Below, piece by piece: positions 9,201 to 16,724 of a stretch of DNA of 28,818 nt. The notes beneath the pieces are model-generated. The model saw only the letters and a program-made list of their open reading frames with translations. It did no database searches and had not been told where the DNA came from. How positions within the stretch are numbered: the stretch's first letter is position 1; each line of letters starts with the position of its first letter. Made by a program: the position numbers and the translations under genes. Source of the stretch: Methanobacteriota archaeon (GTDB lineage: Archaea > Thermoplasmatota > Poseidoniia > Poseidoniales > Thalassarchaeaceae); contig PBHZ01000023.1 of assembly GCA_002719615.1 (NCBI GenBank), forward strand, positions 19,309 to 48,126, given 5' to 3'.

Positions 9201-9371
9201 TCCCATTTTCGGATCCATTAAACCTTGTTTAAAGGCATGTCCATCATCTTTGTATGTATCTGCAGTCTTAACTTCCACAGCAGACATCTTTCTTATCTCA
9301 TTAGGATCCATTAATGCAAATCTAATGCCCGCAATTCTCTTAGGAATTAATGTATTACTGTTACGCTTCAT
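6282..9371 (-). CDS. rpoA1: RNA polymerase subunit A' with large zinc-finger-like insertion
   Basis: This is the N-terminal half of the largest subunit. The Mg-binding active-site motif NADFDGDEM is at 616-624, GRFRSNLSGKRVNFCARTVI at 331-350 and DGDVTIFNRQPSLHRMSMM at 575-593. At 1029 residues it exceeds the usual length of about 880-970. The extra sequence lies between VRITDRTKF (410-418) and PGIVVERHLIDGD (565-577), where other archaea have only a short connection. The insert holds C425/C430 and C530/C533, which could bind zinc. The N-terminal zinc site reads C65-x4-C70-x4-S75-PGH78FGH81: serine replaces the usual third cysteine. The second zinc site (C105, C108, C169, C172) is complete. 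Its start overlaps the rpoB stop as ATGA. Confidence 0.97.
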   Translation of the reverse strand: MKRNSNTLIPKRIAGIRFALMDPNEIRKMSAVEVKTADTYKDDGHAFKQGLMDPKMGVIEPGLVCPTDNCKYDESPGHFGHIQLELPVMHIGFTALIKMALKNTCNKCSKILLHSAPETHPLDPEKSEQDYYRERVHDVMIKHGVGSREFNKTIKDIEKECSSAKRAICMHCGSEQGKIILDKPSTFKEKKADKGEHKLNARDIREWLERIPDEHLIFIGMNKDVCRPEWTILKVLPVPPITVRPSITLDSGDRSEDDLTHKLVDVLRINQRLRENRDAGAPQLIVEDLWELLQYHCTTYFDNQTSGIPPARHRSGRPLKTLTQRLKGKEGRFRSNLSGKRVNFCARTVISPDPNLGINEVGIPVSTAKELTVPIRVTSRNREQLRQMILRGPDNHPGVNYIIRGDTLRVRITDRTKFIWAGFRCKNPECHSGSDEEPYPGYRPDLNDVLPAPNFLPGLELKKEMKRNEIGELEEVNGIDLEKTIANLRGEDTNGKQLESDDPRALIHNRWRWEVENPTEYFPDHLEVRCPHCGSPSQEDEYGNTYPTDSEDRLSTWDQDGNPRPGIVVERHLIDGDVTIFNRQPSLHRMSMMVHEIRVMEGKTFRFNLADCTPYNADFDGDEMNLHVIQSEEARAEAKILMRVQEHIITPRYGGSVIGGIHDHISGSYLLTHDNMILPKNIVLEVLGSINYQGELPNEIEKDGIVGYRGAEVLSLIVPEGFNLEYLNRSGDTVKVSKGNIVGAIDKKGIGAEDGRLLDAVVQTHGNQRGAKFINDMTKMTIAACTSLGFTTGIDDEDLPPEAKKEIESINKKASEDVDLELVKYGKDGKKYEARPGRTPLETLEENILQILDTGKSDAGNVAKKYLGEDNAAVLMATSGARGSMDNLAMMAGSIGQPKVRGKRLERGYQDRVLAHFPRGVKGAREKGFVSSSFKRGLEPTEFFMLSVSGRESLVDTAVRTSKSGYMQRRLINAMDDLKVSTDAESSVRNTGNRIVQFQYGEDTVDPARSRKGEPFDVNLVLDEALGGA

Positions 9372-12300
9372 CTTTGATCCTCCAGTTCTAATCTCATTGC
9401 AACACCTAAACTCTTCATTTCATCGAGTAGAAGTTTGAAAGCGTAAGAGGTTTGAATTTTATAAACCTCTGCACCATCTCCATGTATTGGAGACACATAT
9501 GTTCTTTTTCTTGGGTCATACCATGCGATATGACCTGATTGAGCACAAACGAATAAATCAATACCATCAGACTCACCAAGAAGTCTATCTTTGATTACCA
9601 TGGATGCGCCGTGTGAGATTAAACAATCTCTTTCCATTTCTCCGAATCTTAAACCACCCTGTCTAGCACGGCCTTCTGTAGGTTGTCTTGTCAAAATCTG
9701 AACTCTACCGCGACTTCTAGCATGTAATTTACTACTGACTAAATGATGTAATCTTTGGTAATAAATTACTCCAACGAAAACTTCGGCAGGATATGATTCT
9801 CCTGTTTCTCCATTAATCATTGATTCGCGCCCTGTATGATTAAATCCGTTTCTGAGTAAGCCCGATCTAAGAGATTCTTCTTTTTCTCCAGTGAATGCTG
9901 TTCCATCAATTCTCCTAGTTTCCATTGAACCTACTTTTCCTCCAATCATTTCAAGAACGTGTGCCACTGTCATTCTAGAAGGAATAGCGTGAGGGTTGAT
10001 TAGAATATCAGGTATAACTCCGTCTTCTGTGAAGGGCATATCTTCTTCGTTTACCATTCTACCAATAATTCCTTTCTGTCCATGTCGACTCGCAAATTTG
10101 TCACCTAATTCAGGAATTTTATTGCTTCTAAGAGTTATTCTTACAAGTCTTCCAGAATCTAGTGACTCTGTCACGAATACATTATCTACCCAACCATTTT
10201 CTCCATGTCTGACATTCATTGACGATTCACGTCTTTCTTGAGCTTGTAAGAATGCACCGTGTGCTTCTTCCAAGAATCTTGGAGGACTTGTCTTTCCTAC
10301 TAAAACTGGGTTTCCTCCTTTTTCACTTGTCAAAAATGTTTCAGGCACAGGTAAACCATCTCTTTCAAGATGAGAATATGAGTCCCATGATTTTAGACCT
10401 TTTATTTCATCTAAACCTGTACCAGGGATTTCGATTCTTTCTTCTTGACCGCCAGGGAATCTCTTATTTTCAGCATTATAAGTCCTCATGAATGATGAGC
10501 GTCCCATTGAACGCTCTACAGATGCCTTATTCATTACAATGGCATCTTGCATATTGTATCCATGGTGACTCATTATCGCTACTACAAGATTTTGGCCCCC
10601 AGGTCTTTCATTGAACTTAGTGGAGTCCATAGCCCTTGTACCTACAATTGAACGTTGTGGATAGTGCATTATGTGTGCTCTTGTATCTGGACGAAGCCTG
10701 TAATTAGCACTTGAAAGTCCTAAACTTTGTTTTACCATTGCTGTCCCGCCAGTAACTCTCGGTGTAGAATTATGTTCTGGATATGGGACTAGGGAGGCGC
10801 AAACGCCCAAAATTAACTGTGGATCTATTTCGACGTGAGTAAATATTAGTACGGTATGAGCTTTCTTTTCTCTTCTCTTAAGAGCATCAATATCTTCCTG
10901 GTAATAATTTAATGGTATTTTGAATTTTTCAGTCTTTGATTTGCCGTTAGGCATTTGTATTTCAGCAGAAAGATGGGCATGAGTGATGTTAGGTTCCCCC
11001 AAATTTAGCCATTCTACCTTTGCTGGATTAATTGGTCTTTTATTCTTCGGAGAAACGGCTGGTAAGTCGTATGGCCTGGGTGCGATTAAGAGATCTTCTT
11101 CTTCTTCCGCATCAACCCATTCAACTACTCCATTAGTCAATAAATCATTGAAATCCATACTTCCATCTCTCAGAGAGTCGAGGTGAAGTTTTGAAAGAGT
11201 CAGACTACCATTTTCTAATACAAGTAATGGACGAAGAATTCTTCCTCTGTCCGTGTTAATGAAGACATCTTTGTTTTCAGTATCGTGCCTTATACTCACT
11301 TCGGATCTTATTTTACCCGATCTTCTACTATTCTTGATTCTCTGTACTAACTTTTGTGGCCTCTTATGTAGTCCAAAGATATCACCATTCACATGAACTC
11401 TAGAACCATCTGCCCAACCTTCTGGTGAATCATCAACTCCAGCTTCTTTTAGTAATTCTTTGACATCTGATTCCGAAACTTCTTCAGAAACATCTATCAT
11501 TTGAGCAGCGTTCTTAACTAAACCACAGTTTTGGCCTTCAGGAGTTTCATTGGGGCATAATCTCCCCCACTGAGTCGGGTGCAAATCACGTGCCTCGAAA
11601 TGTGGCTGACTCCTAACTAATGGACTTGTTACTCTTCTCATGTGAGATAATGCAGAGAGATATGTAGTCCTGTCCAATAATTGACTTACTCCAGATCTTC
11701 CACCTACCCAGTTTCCTGTTGCGAGAGCGTGCATTATTTTTGATGTCAAAACGTCAGGCCTTAGACATGAGTTAATTTTTAATTCACGCTTTCTGTTATG
11801 ATGTCTCTCTAATTGATACTTTAGATCTCTAGCAAGTTGTTGAAGACTTACTCGGAATAAATCTTCAATAAGGTCTCCGGCTAATCGTACTCTTTTATTG
11901 GCATAGTGATCTTTGTCATTAGGATCTTTATTGTTGATTGCCATCTCAAGAACTTGTCTTACAATCCTACCTAGGAAAATAGATTTTTTCTGGCGGTGTT
12001 CATATGAAGCGCCCAAATGAGGGAGGAGTTCTTTGTCTAATAAATTTTGAACTCTAGATTCTCGGTATTCTTTTTGTTGTCCTGCGGCAAATTTTTTCTC
12101 TAACCAAGCAAGGGCTTCTTCTTCATTTTCTACACCATATTCTTCGTTATCCTTCACATCATTAAGATTAGCGACAGTGTATTTCATAGCCTCAACTGGG
12201 CCTGCAATTGAAGAGAAAATTTCTCTATCATTTGACATCCCTAGTGCCCTCATTAAGAGAACTACGGGGATTGCGGTCGTTCCGGCACTAGGAATTTTTA

Positions 12301-13054
12301 CCATCAGCATACCATCTCTACGTTTTTCAACATTGAGAGGTTTACGAACACCGTCTTTCTGAGAGAAAATTTTAGCCACTTCAGTGTCATGTGCATATTT
12401 CTTATTTCTCTCAACAGTCACTCTATTTGGTGCCAAGTCTTCCATTGATATCAAAACTCTCTCAGTACCATTAATGATAAAATAACCACCCGGATCTACA
12501 GGATCTTCTCCAAATTTTCTCAATAATTTAACATATTGCTCTGCATCCTCCGGAGAAGTATCTGGGGAAAGTTTTCTATTAGGGTCAATATTATTTGCAT
12601 GTAAGTTACACCTTGCAGATCTAACCATAATTGGTAAATTTCCTATATGGACATTCTTCTCATCCATATAGCCAAGTTCAGAGCCAGGAGAGGGGGGTAA
12701 ATCATCTCGATATATCCTGAAATCTAGATATATGGGTGCAAAGTAAGTAAGTTTCCTCAATCTGCATTCTATAGGAGTAGCAGGATGTTCTGCACCATTA
12801 GCCTCTCTGATTGTTGGTTGACCGAGACGTATGTTTTTAACTCGTACTATAATTTCTTTTTCTAAAACGTCTAGTTTGATTAGTCCGCCTTCATTATCAT
12901 CCTCATAATCATCACTACCAATTCGAATATTTCTTACTATATTTTCCATTCTGCTTCCCCTACTGTCAAGTAATGGAATACAATCATTGTATGACGCAAG
13001 CTGGTGATTTACAAGGCTTCTTTTACTAAAATAACTTTCAACTATTTCCTTCAT
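9368..13054 (-). CDS. rpoB: RNA polymerase subunit B, unsplit, degenerate zinc ribbon
   Basis: This is the second-largest catalytic subunit in one 1228-residue chain. Many methanogens and haloarchaea split it into B' and B''; Thermoplasma-type lineages do not. Recognisable segments include the N-terminal protrusion/lobe, SHMRRVTSPL, HPTQWGRLCPNETPEGQNCG, GGQNLVVAIMSHHGYNMQDA and DKFASRHGQKGIIG. The C-terminal clamp zinc ribbon is altered. Where C-x2-C and C-x2-C are expected, the sequence has C1170-x2-S1173 and S1188-x2-H1191, so a normal Cys4 zinc site cannot form. The end of the gene overlaps rpoA1 by four bases, and rpoH precedes it by 15 bases. Confidence 0.97.
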   Translation of the reverse strand: MKEIVESYFSKRSLVNHQLASYNDCIPLLDSRGSRMENIVRNIRIGSDDYEDDNEGGLIKLDVLEKEIIVRVKNIRLGQPTIREANGAEHPATPIECRLRKLTYFAPIYLDFRIYRDDLPPSPGSELGYMDEKNVHIGNLPIMVRSARCNLHANNIDPNRKLSPDTSPEDAEQYVKLLRKFGEDPVDPGGYFIINGTERVLISMEDLAPNRVTVERNKKYAHDTEVAKIFSQKDGVRKPLNVEKRRDGMLMVKIPSAGTTAIPVVLLMRALGMSNDREIFSSIAGPVEAMKYTVANLNDVKDNEEYGVENEEEALAWLEKKFAAGQQKEYRESRVQNLLDKELLPHLGASYEHRQKKSIFLGRIVRQVLEMAINNKDPNDKDHYANKRVRLAGDLIEDLFRVSLQQLARDLKYQLERHHNRKRELKINSCLRPDVLTSKIMHALATGNWVGGRSGVSQLLDRTTYLSALSHMRRVTSPLVRSQPHFEARDLHPTQWGRLCPNETPEGQNCGLVKNAAQMIDVSEEVSESDVKELLKEAGVDDSPEGWADGSRVHVNGDIFGLHKRPQKLVQRIKNSRRSGKIRSEVSIRHDTENKDVFINTDRGRILRPLLVLENGSLTLSKLHLDSLRDGSMDFNDLLTNGVVEWVDAEEEEDLLIAPRPYDLPAVSPKNKRPINPAKVEWLNLGEPNITHAHLSAEIQMPNGKSKTEKFKIPLNYYQEDIDALKRREKKAHTVLIFTHVEIDPQLILGVCASLVPYPEHNSTPRVTGGTAMVKQSLGLSSANYRLRPDTRAHIMHYPQRSIVGTRAMDSTKFNERPGGQNLVVAIMSHHGYNMQDAIVMNKASVERSMGRSSFMRTYNAENKRFPGGQEERIEIPGTGLDEIKGLKSWDSYSHLERDGLPVPETFLTSEKGGNPVLVGKTSPPRFLEEAHGAFLQAQERRESSMNVRHGENGWVDNVFVTESLDSGRLVRITLRSNKIPELGDKFASRHGQKGIIGRMVNEEDMPFTEDGVIPDILINPHAIPSRMTVAHVLEMIGGKVGSMETRRIDGTAFTGEKEESLRSGLLRNGFNHTGRESMINGETGESYPAEVFVGVIYYQRLHHLVSSKLHARSRGRVQILTRQPTEGRARQGGLRFGEMERDCLISHGASMVIKDRLLGESDGIDLFVCAQSGHIAWYDPRKRTYVSPIHGDGAEVYKIQTSYAFKLLLDEMKSLGVAMRLELEDQR

Positions 13055-13069
13055 TTTTTAATCACTCCC

Positions 13070-13657
13070 TTAAGCTCTCTCCACGACTAGTCTGTATGCT
13101 ATGCTAGTTCCTGCAGATCTACTATATCGTTCTATTTTCATTACCCTATTTGTTAACCAACCAGCCAGTAACGTATCATCTTCTGCTTCAGTTGTTTCTT
13201 TAATGGCTTGCACAGCAGGATCGGTAATCAATATCTTTGGTAGAAGTTCTTTTGCAAGTCTATTATTTCCTTCAAAATCCTCTTCCATCAAATTCCATGG
13301 TGATAATACCTTTTCTTCATCTTCAATTGGTACTAATTCATGATGAGGGACTAAAATATGGTTTAATACGTTAAATCGATCTTCTCCTTGAGGGATGTCT
13401 TCGTCCAATAAAGCATTTCTAGAAATGGTAATTCTACCGCTTCTACTCCTCTTTCTAGATGCCATTTGTTCCCTAATGACTCCCATGATTAGTTCCAAAT
13501 CCGCACTACCCATCTCAAGATCTACTTTTTTAGCAACTTGTTCTACAGTCATTCTTTTGATAGCATCCATATTAGCATCATCGGCTAGTTTGTGTGCCCT
13601 TTCTTCAGGAACTCCTAGTTCTATTAACCGTTTTTTTGTTGAACTTTTTACTGCCAT
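13070..13657 (-). CDS. rpoH: RNA polymerase subunit H with N-terminal HhH-like domain
   Basis: The C-terminal part (about 93-195) is archaeal RpoH, the equivalent of the assembly domain of eukaryotic RPB5. It shows FNVLNHILVPHHELVPIEDE, LLPKILITDPAVQAIKE and the final SAGTSIAYRLVV. Archaeal RpoH is normally only about 75-90 residues, but this protein has 195. Residues 1-60 (KSSTKKRLIELGVPEERAHK ... MTVEQVAKKVDLEMGSADLE) match the N-terminus of RpoA'' in this operon and resemble a helix-hairpin-helix pair. A basic linker RKRSRSGR follows. The gene opens the rpo operon. A TATA box is centred 25 bases before its ATG, implying a leaderless message. Confidence 0.93.
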   Translation of the reverse strand: MAVKSSTKKRLIELGVPEERAHKLADDANMDAIKRMTVEQVAKKVDLEMGSADLELIMGVIREQMASRKRSRSGRITISRNALLDEDIPQGEDRFNVLNHILVPHHELVPIEDEEKVLSPWNLMEEDFEGNNRLAKELLPKILITDPAVQAIKETTEAEDDTLLAGWLTNRVMKIERYSRSAGTSIAYRLVVERA

Positions 13658-13678
13658 ATTTGTGATCCCCTTGTCCAG

Positions 13679-13686
13679 ATAAATAT
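13679..13686 (-). promoter_or_regulatory. TATA box of the rpo operon
   Basis: On the minus strand the sequence reads TCATATTTATC, lying between the 3' end of the tRNA-Lys gene and rpoH. Its centre is about 25 bases from the first base of the rpoH ATG, the spacing expected if transcription begins at or next to the start codon. A small inverted repeat (CCTGAA/TTCAGG, 13690-13706) separates it from the tRNA. Confidence 0.5.
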
Positions 13687-13706
13687 GACCCTGAAGCTTA
13701 TTCAGG

Positions 13707-13780
13707 CGGGCCTGACGGGATTCGAACCCGCGGCCGACGGGTTAAAAGCCCGTCGCTCTACCTGACTAAGCTACAGGCCC
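13707..13780 (-). tRNA. tRNA-Lys (TTT)
   Basis: The minus strand folds as a 74-base cloverleaf. The acceptor stem GGGCCTG pairs with CAGGCCC, the D arm contains TAGCTTAGTCAGGTAGAGC, the anticodon stem CGGGC/CCCG encloses CTTTTAA (anticodon TTT), and the T arm is GCGGG-TTCGAAT-CCCGT. The discriminator base is G. CCA is not encoded (CCT follows), so the end must be added by the nucleotidyltransferase. No intron is visible. It lies 49 bases upstream of rpoH on the same strand, and a short hairpin (13690-13706) follows the 3' end, so processing away from a longer transcript is possible. Confidence 0.97.
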
Positions 13781-13942
13781 ATAGCATATGCTGGGCTATT
13801 ACCCGTCCTAGGAGGGGTTTAAGAAAGTAACTAAACAAGCACCGCTAAGAGCAAGAGTCGGAACTCCAGATGGTAATCTGTTGTCAATACCTGATAGAGC
13901 ACTTAAGGGATAAATGTTTTTGAAAAAAAAGGACAGATACTC

Positions 13943-15295
13943 ATGGATTTTCCCCTTAAACAAAACAAATTTCAAATAAAGAATATTTGTAATTGGAATT
14001 TAGAAACCCACAAGACAGTGTACCCGCCAAGAGAAGATACTTATCTAATGGCGAATGCAATATTAAAAATGAAAAAACATCAAGGTTTAGCTCTAGAAAT
14101 AGGGTGCGGGTCAGGAGCTTTGTCAATGCTATTAGCAACATTAGGATGGAAGGTCATAGCTTATGATGTAAATCCTTATGCTGTTTCTAGTGCTCGAGGT
14201 AATGTAAGAAAGTACAATCTAGAAAATTCAATATCAGTAGAAGAAGGCGGAATTGGTGAAAATATAATTATTTCAGATGAAATTGATATTATTATTTGGA
14301 ATTTACCATATTTAACTCCGATAGTTGAAGATGCAAATAAACTAGAATATATTGAAGATGCAGCTTATTTAGATCTGGAAAATGGAGGATGGAATAAAAA
14401 ATTAAATGATACTTTGGAGACGTGTGAAATTTCTGATAAGTGTTTAGTGATGTTACTTTTTAGGACGTTTCCCGAGAGTAATAGCACGCCGGAGTTATGG
14501 AAAGAAAAAGGATGGTCTGGAAGAAAAATTACTGAGGAGATAATAGGTGATGAAAAACTAGAAGTTCACGCATTTTGGAAACCTGGAGGGAATAGTATCC
14601 CAATCGTTATTGATGAGTGTGAGAGCACTATGGATGAATTAAAGAAAGTTAACAACAAGCGTTGGACTAGGATAATGGCAAAGAATCAGACTAAGGGCAG
14701 AGGAAGAAGAAATACTAATTGGCAATCTATTGATGGCGATATGGTGGCAACATGGAAAATACCAAAAACTATTCTAGAAGAAATTTCACCTGGAATATTA
14801 CAAATCACTGTTGGCGCTTCAGTTGCTAGTTTATTAAAAATTGGACTAAAATGGCCAAATGACCTATTGAGTAATGACTTCAGAAAAATGGGTGGAATAT
14901 TGATTGAGTCAGATAGTGAAGATGAATCTTTGAGAGTAGGTGTGGGCATCAACAGAACAAAAAGAACTAACGAGGAATTATTTACATCTTCTGGATGGGA
15001 TGAGACCATAGGTGAATTAGAAAATATCGAAGTCTATAACATGATAGATGTTGTTCTTTCTTCAAATCTTGAAGAACATTATCTATTGCCTAACATAAGC
15101 CCTCAAGAAATGGAAAATCTATCATGGAAGGCGCTTTCACATATATTTTCAAGAGGGGCTACAATAAAATACGGAAAAAATAACTTTAGAATAATTGGGA
15201 TGTCCGAAGGCGGAGGAATAGATATTTTAGGCGGACATGAAATCATGAATATTACTGATTTGGAAAAAATAGATTGGAAATTTTTTATGCACTAA
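13943..15295 (+). CDS. HemK/PrmC-like methyltransferase fused to biotin-protein ligase
   Basis: Two domains are joined in one 450-residue frame. Residues about 20-215 are a Rossmann-fold SAM-dependent methyltransferase: PPREDTYLM (28-36), motif I LEIGCGSGAL (51-60), the acidic end YDVNPYA (74-80), and NLPY (120-123). The last is the glutamine-methylating signature of the PrmC/HemK/Mtq2 group, whose substrate is the release-factor GGQ motif. Residues about 218-450 are a BirA-type biotin ligase without a DNA-binding domain: GRGRRNTNW (252-260), LKWPNDLL (302-309) and GGILIE (317-322). It would biotinylate carboxylase carrier proteins. I know of no reason for the two activities to be coupled. 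A TATA-like ATAAATG lies about 28 bases before the start. The 3' end overlaps the convergent Pop5-like gene by four bases. Confidence 0.88.
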   Translation: MDFPLKQNKFQIKNICNWNLETHKTVYPPREDTYLMANAILKMKKHQGLALEIGCGSGALSMLLATLGWKVIAYDVNPYAVSSARGNVRKYNLENSISVEEGGIGENIIISDEIDIIIWNLPYLTPIVEDANKLEYIEDAAYLDLENGGWNKKLNDTLETCEISDKCLVMLLFRTFPESNSTPELWKEKGWSGRKITEEIIGDEKLEVHAFWKPGGNSIPIVIDECESTMDELKKVNNKRWTRIMAKNQTKGRGRRNTNWQSIDGDMVATWKIPKTILEEISPGILQITVGASVASLLKIGLKWPNDLLSNDFRKMGGILIESDSEDESLRVGVGINRTKRTNEELFTSSGWDETIGELENIEVYNMIDVVLSSNLEEHYLLPNISPQEMENLSWKALSHIFSRGATIKYGKNNFRIIGMSEGGGIDILGGHEIMNITDLEKIDWKFFMH

Positions 15296-15579
15296 AATAT
15301 TCTTTCTCTAATTTGATTGATTTTACCTGAACTAGTTAATGTTTCAAATGAATTATGTGAATTGATAAGATTGAGTGATTTTTCATAATCTTGGAGCTGT
15401 GTCCTAATAATGAAAAAGCATATTTGATCGATATATTTGACATCATATAATTTCCACTCACATTGTTCAAGAATATCTGAAATAGTGTTCATTAATTCTT
15501 CTCTGGATTTATATCTTTTATCTCCTCTAACTCCAATCCATCGGTGCTTGCCTCTTGCGACTTTAGAAACTCGTCCCAT
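15292..15579 (-). CDS. rnp2: Probable RNase P protein component 2 (Pop5-like)
   Basis: This 95-residue protein shows the archaeal Pop5/Rnp2 layout. It has a basic start with RGKHRWIGVRGDKRYKSREE corresponding to the family's LRxKKRYI region, then SREELMNTISDIL as the first helix, KLYDVKYID and FFIIRTQLQDYEKSLNLIN in the core, and FETLTSSGKINQIRERIF resembling the terminal VSGTIKR segment. Pop5 is part of the protein moiety of RNase P, which matures tRNA 5' ends. I chose the ATG at 15579 because the upstream in-frame extension begins only with TTG at 15609. A TTAAGTTAAAC element about 20 bases upstream could serve as TATA box. The similarity is by eye and fairly weak, so a different small RNA-binding protein is possible. 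Confidence 0.6.
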   Translation of the reverse strand: MGRVSKVARGKHRWIGVRGDKRYKSREELMNTISDILEQCEWKLYDVKYIDQICFFIIRTQLQDYEKSLNLINSHNSFETLTSSGKINQIRERIF

Positions 15580-15629
15580 GCGTTCCGATAGGGGGTTTAA
15601 CTTAACCAATGATGGTTCTTCGGTAGATT

Positions 15630-16724
15630 ATGGAACAAATAGGGGAGAAGAGTGAGAATAGTTTCTTCATGACTATTTTGAACCCATCTACCTTATCTCA
15701 CTTAATTATATTATTAATGAATACTGCAATATTATACACGTTAATGAGATATGAACTCGGATATCTCGGAATGAACGGAAGCTCGATTTTTCTTTCATTA
15801 TCAATCTCATATGTTATCATAGCGATAACTATCTCATCAAGATTTGGAGAAATGATATTCAATGTAAAGGACGAAGGAGAGGGTATATTTACAAAAAAAT
15901 ATTTTATTAAGGCGGCTATATCCTTAGTCCCAGTAATTGTAATTACAGCCTTGCAATTAATAATTATAAATAGTCTATTTGAAGTAAAAAATATTAACTT
16001 TTTTATGAGTTCTCTATTCATATTACTTTCAATAGGGCAAGGAATATCCCTTGTGTTTGGTAGCCTGATGTTTATAGAAAAAAGAGATTCATTAAAACAA
16101 AGTAAGATTTCAAAACATAATACTCTCTTCAGAACTCTCGGTCTAATCATGATATTCATTCCTCTTGTTTGGTGGTTTGGTTATGGTGCAGAAAACGTAA
16201 TAGAGTCAAATATAAAGGTCCATATTTTATGGTTTTTATTCTTTTCAATAATTACCACAATAAGTTATTTCATGGACACTTATACTTCAAATATCAGAAA
16301 AAATTTAGGCGAAAAAGGACATTTAGGAGACTTATTTATGAGTGTTTTAATTTTTGCTTCTAGTTGGCACATATTAAGTGCATGGAGAAGAAATACTTGG
16401 TTAGTAGATTCTGTTGATGGATTAATGCTTATCGAAGAAGGTTTTTTAATGATTATAACAATATTTTTCGCTGTAACTTCAATGATAAATAGAGGTAAGA
16501 AAAAGGGCGTTGATATCTTTGGTGGCGGATCTGCGATATTTTGGGGTATTTCATTTGGTTATATGTATGCAGGTAGCATAAGTTCACTTACCATACTGTC
16601 TGAACAATTAACTGAAAGTAGTCTACTACAGACAACTGCCATAGGACATATCATAACTGCATTAGTTATCTTATTGATTTTACCATTTTCAATAAAGAAA
16701 ATCAATCAAGAAGAAGAAGAGTAA
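15630..16724 (+). CDS. Polytopic membrane protein, unknown
   Basis: The 364-residue protein has roughly nine or ten hydrophobic helices, starting with LIILLMNTAILYTLM near residue 25 and ending with ALVILLILPFSIKK, with a short acidic tail EEEE. It has no signal peptide beyond the first helix, and no transporter or enzyme signature that I recognise. Charged loops such as RRGN-type and KKK segments alternate between helices as expected for an integral membrane protein. The start at 15630 follows TTCGGTAGATT; an alternative start is the internal ATG about 13 codons later (MTILNPS). It is divergent from the Pop5-like gene and convergent with ftsZ, ending immediately before its stop. The function is unknown. 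Confidence 0.75.
   Translation: MEQIGEKSENSFFMTILNPSTLSHLIILLMNTAILYTLMRYELGYLGMNGSSIFLSLSISYVIIAITISSRFGEMIFNVKDEGEGIFTKKYFIKAAISLVPVIVITALQLIIINSLFEVKNINFFMSSLFILLSIGQGISLVFGSLMFIEKRDSLKQSKISKHNTLFRTLGLIMIFIPLVWWFGYGAENVIESNIKVHILWFLFFSIITTISYFMDTYTSNIRKNLGEKGHLGDLFMSVLIFASSWHILSAWRRNTWLVDSVDGLMLIEEGFLMIITIFFAVTSMINRGKKKGVDIFGGGSAIFWGISFGYMYAGSISSLTILSEQLTESSLLQTTAIGHIITALVILLILPFSIKKINQEEEE

Noticed and set aside
13690..13706. Inverted repeat CCTGAA/TTCAGG after the tRNA as a terminator
   Set aside because: The six-base stem lacks a following U-run and archaeal termination does not rely on such hairpins; it may only help processing, so it is mentioned with the tRNA.
15698..16159. 153-codon minus-strand frame inside the polytopic membrane protein gene
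   Set aside because: The plus-strand frame gives clear membrane helices over its full length, while the antisense frame gives an AT-driven I/N-rich sequence.
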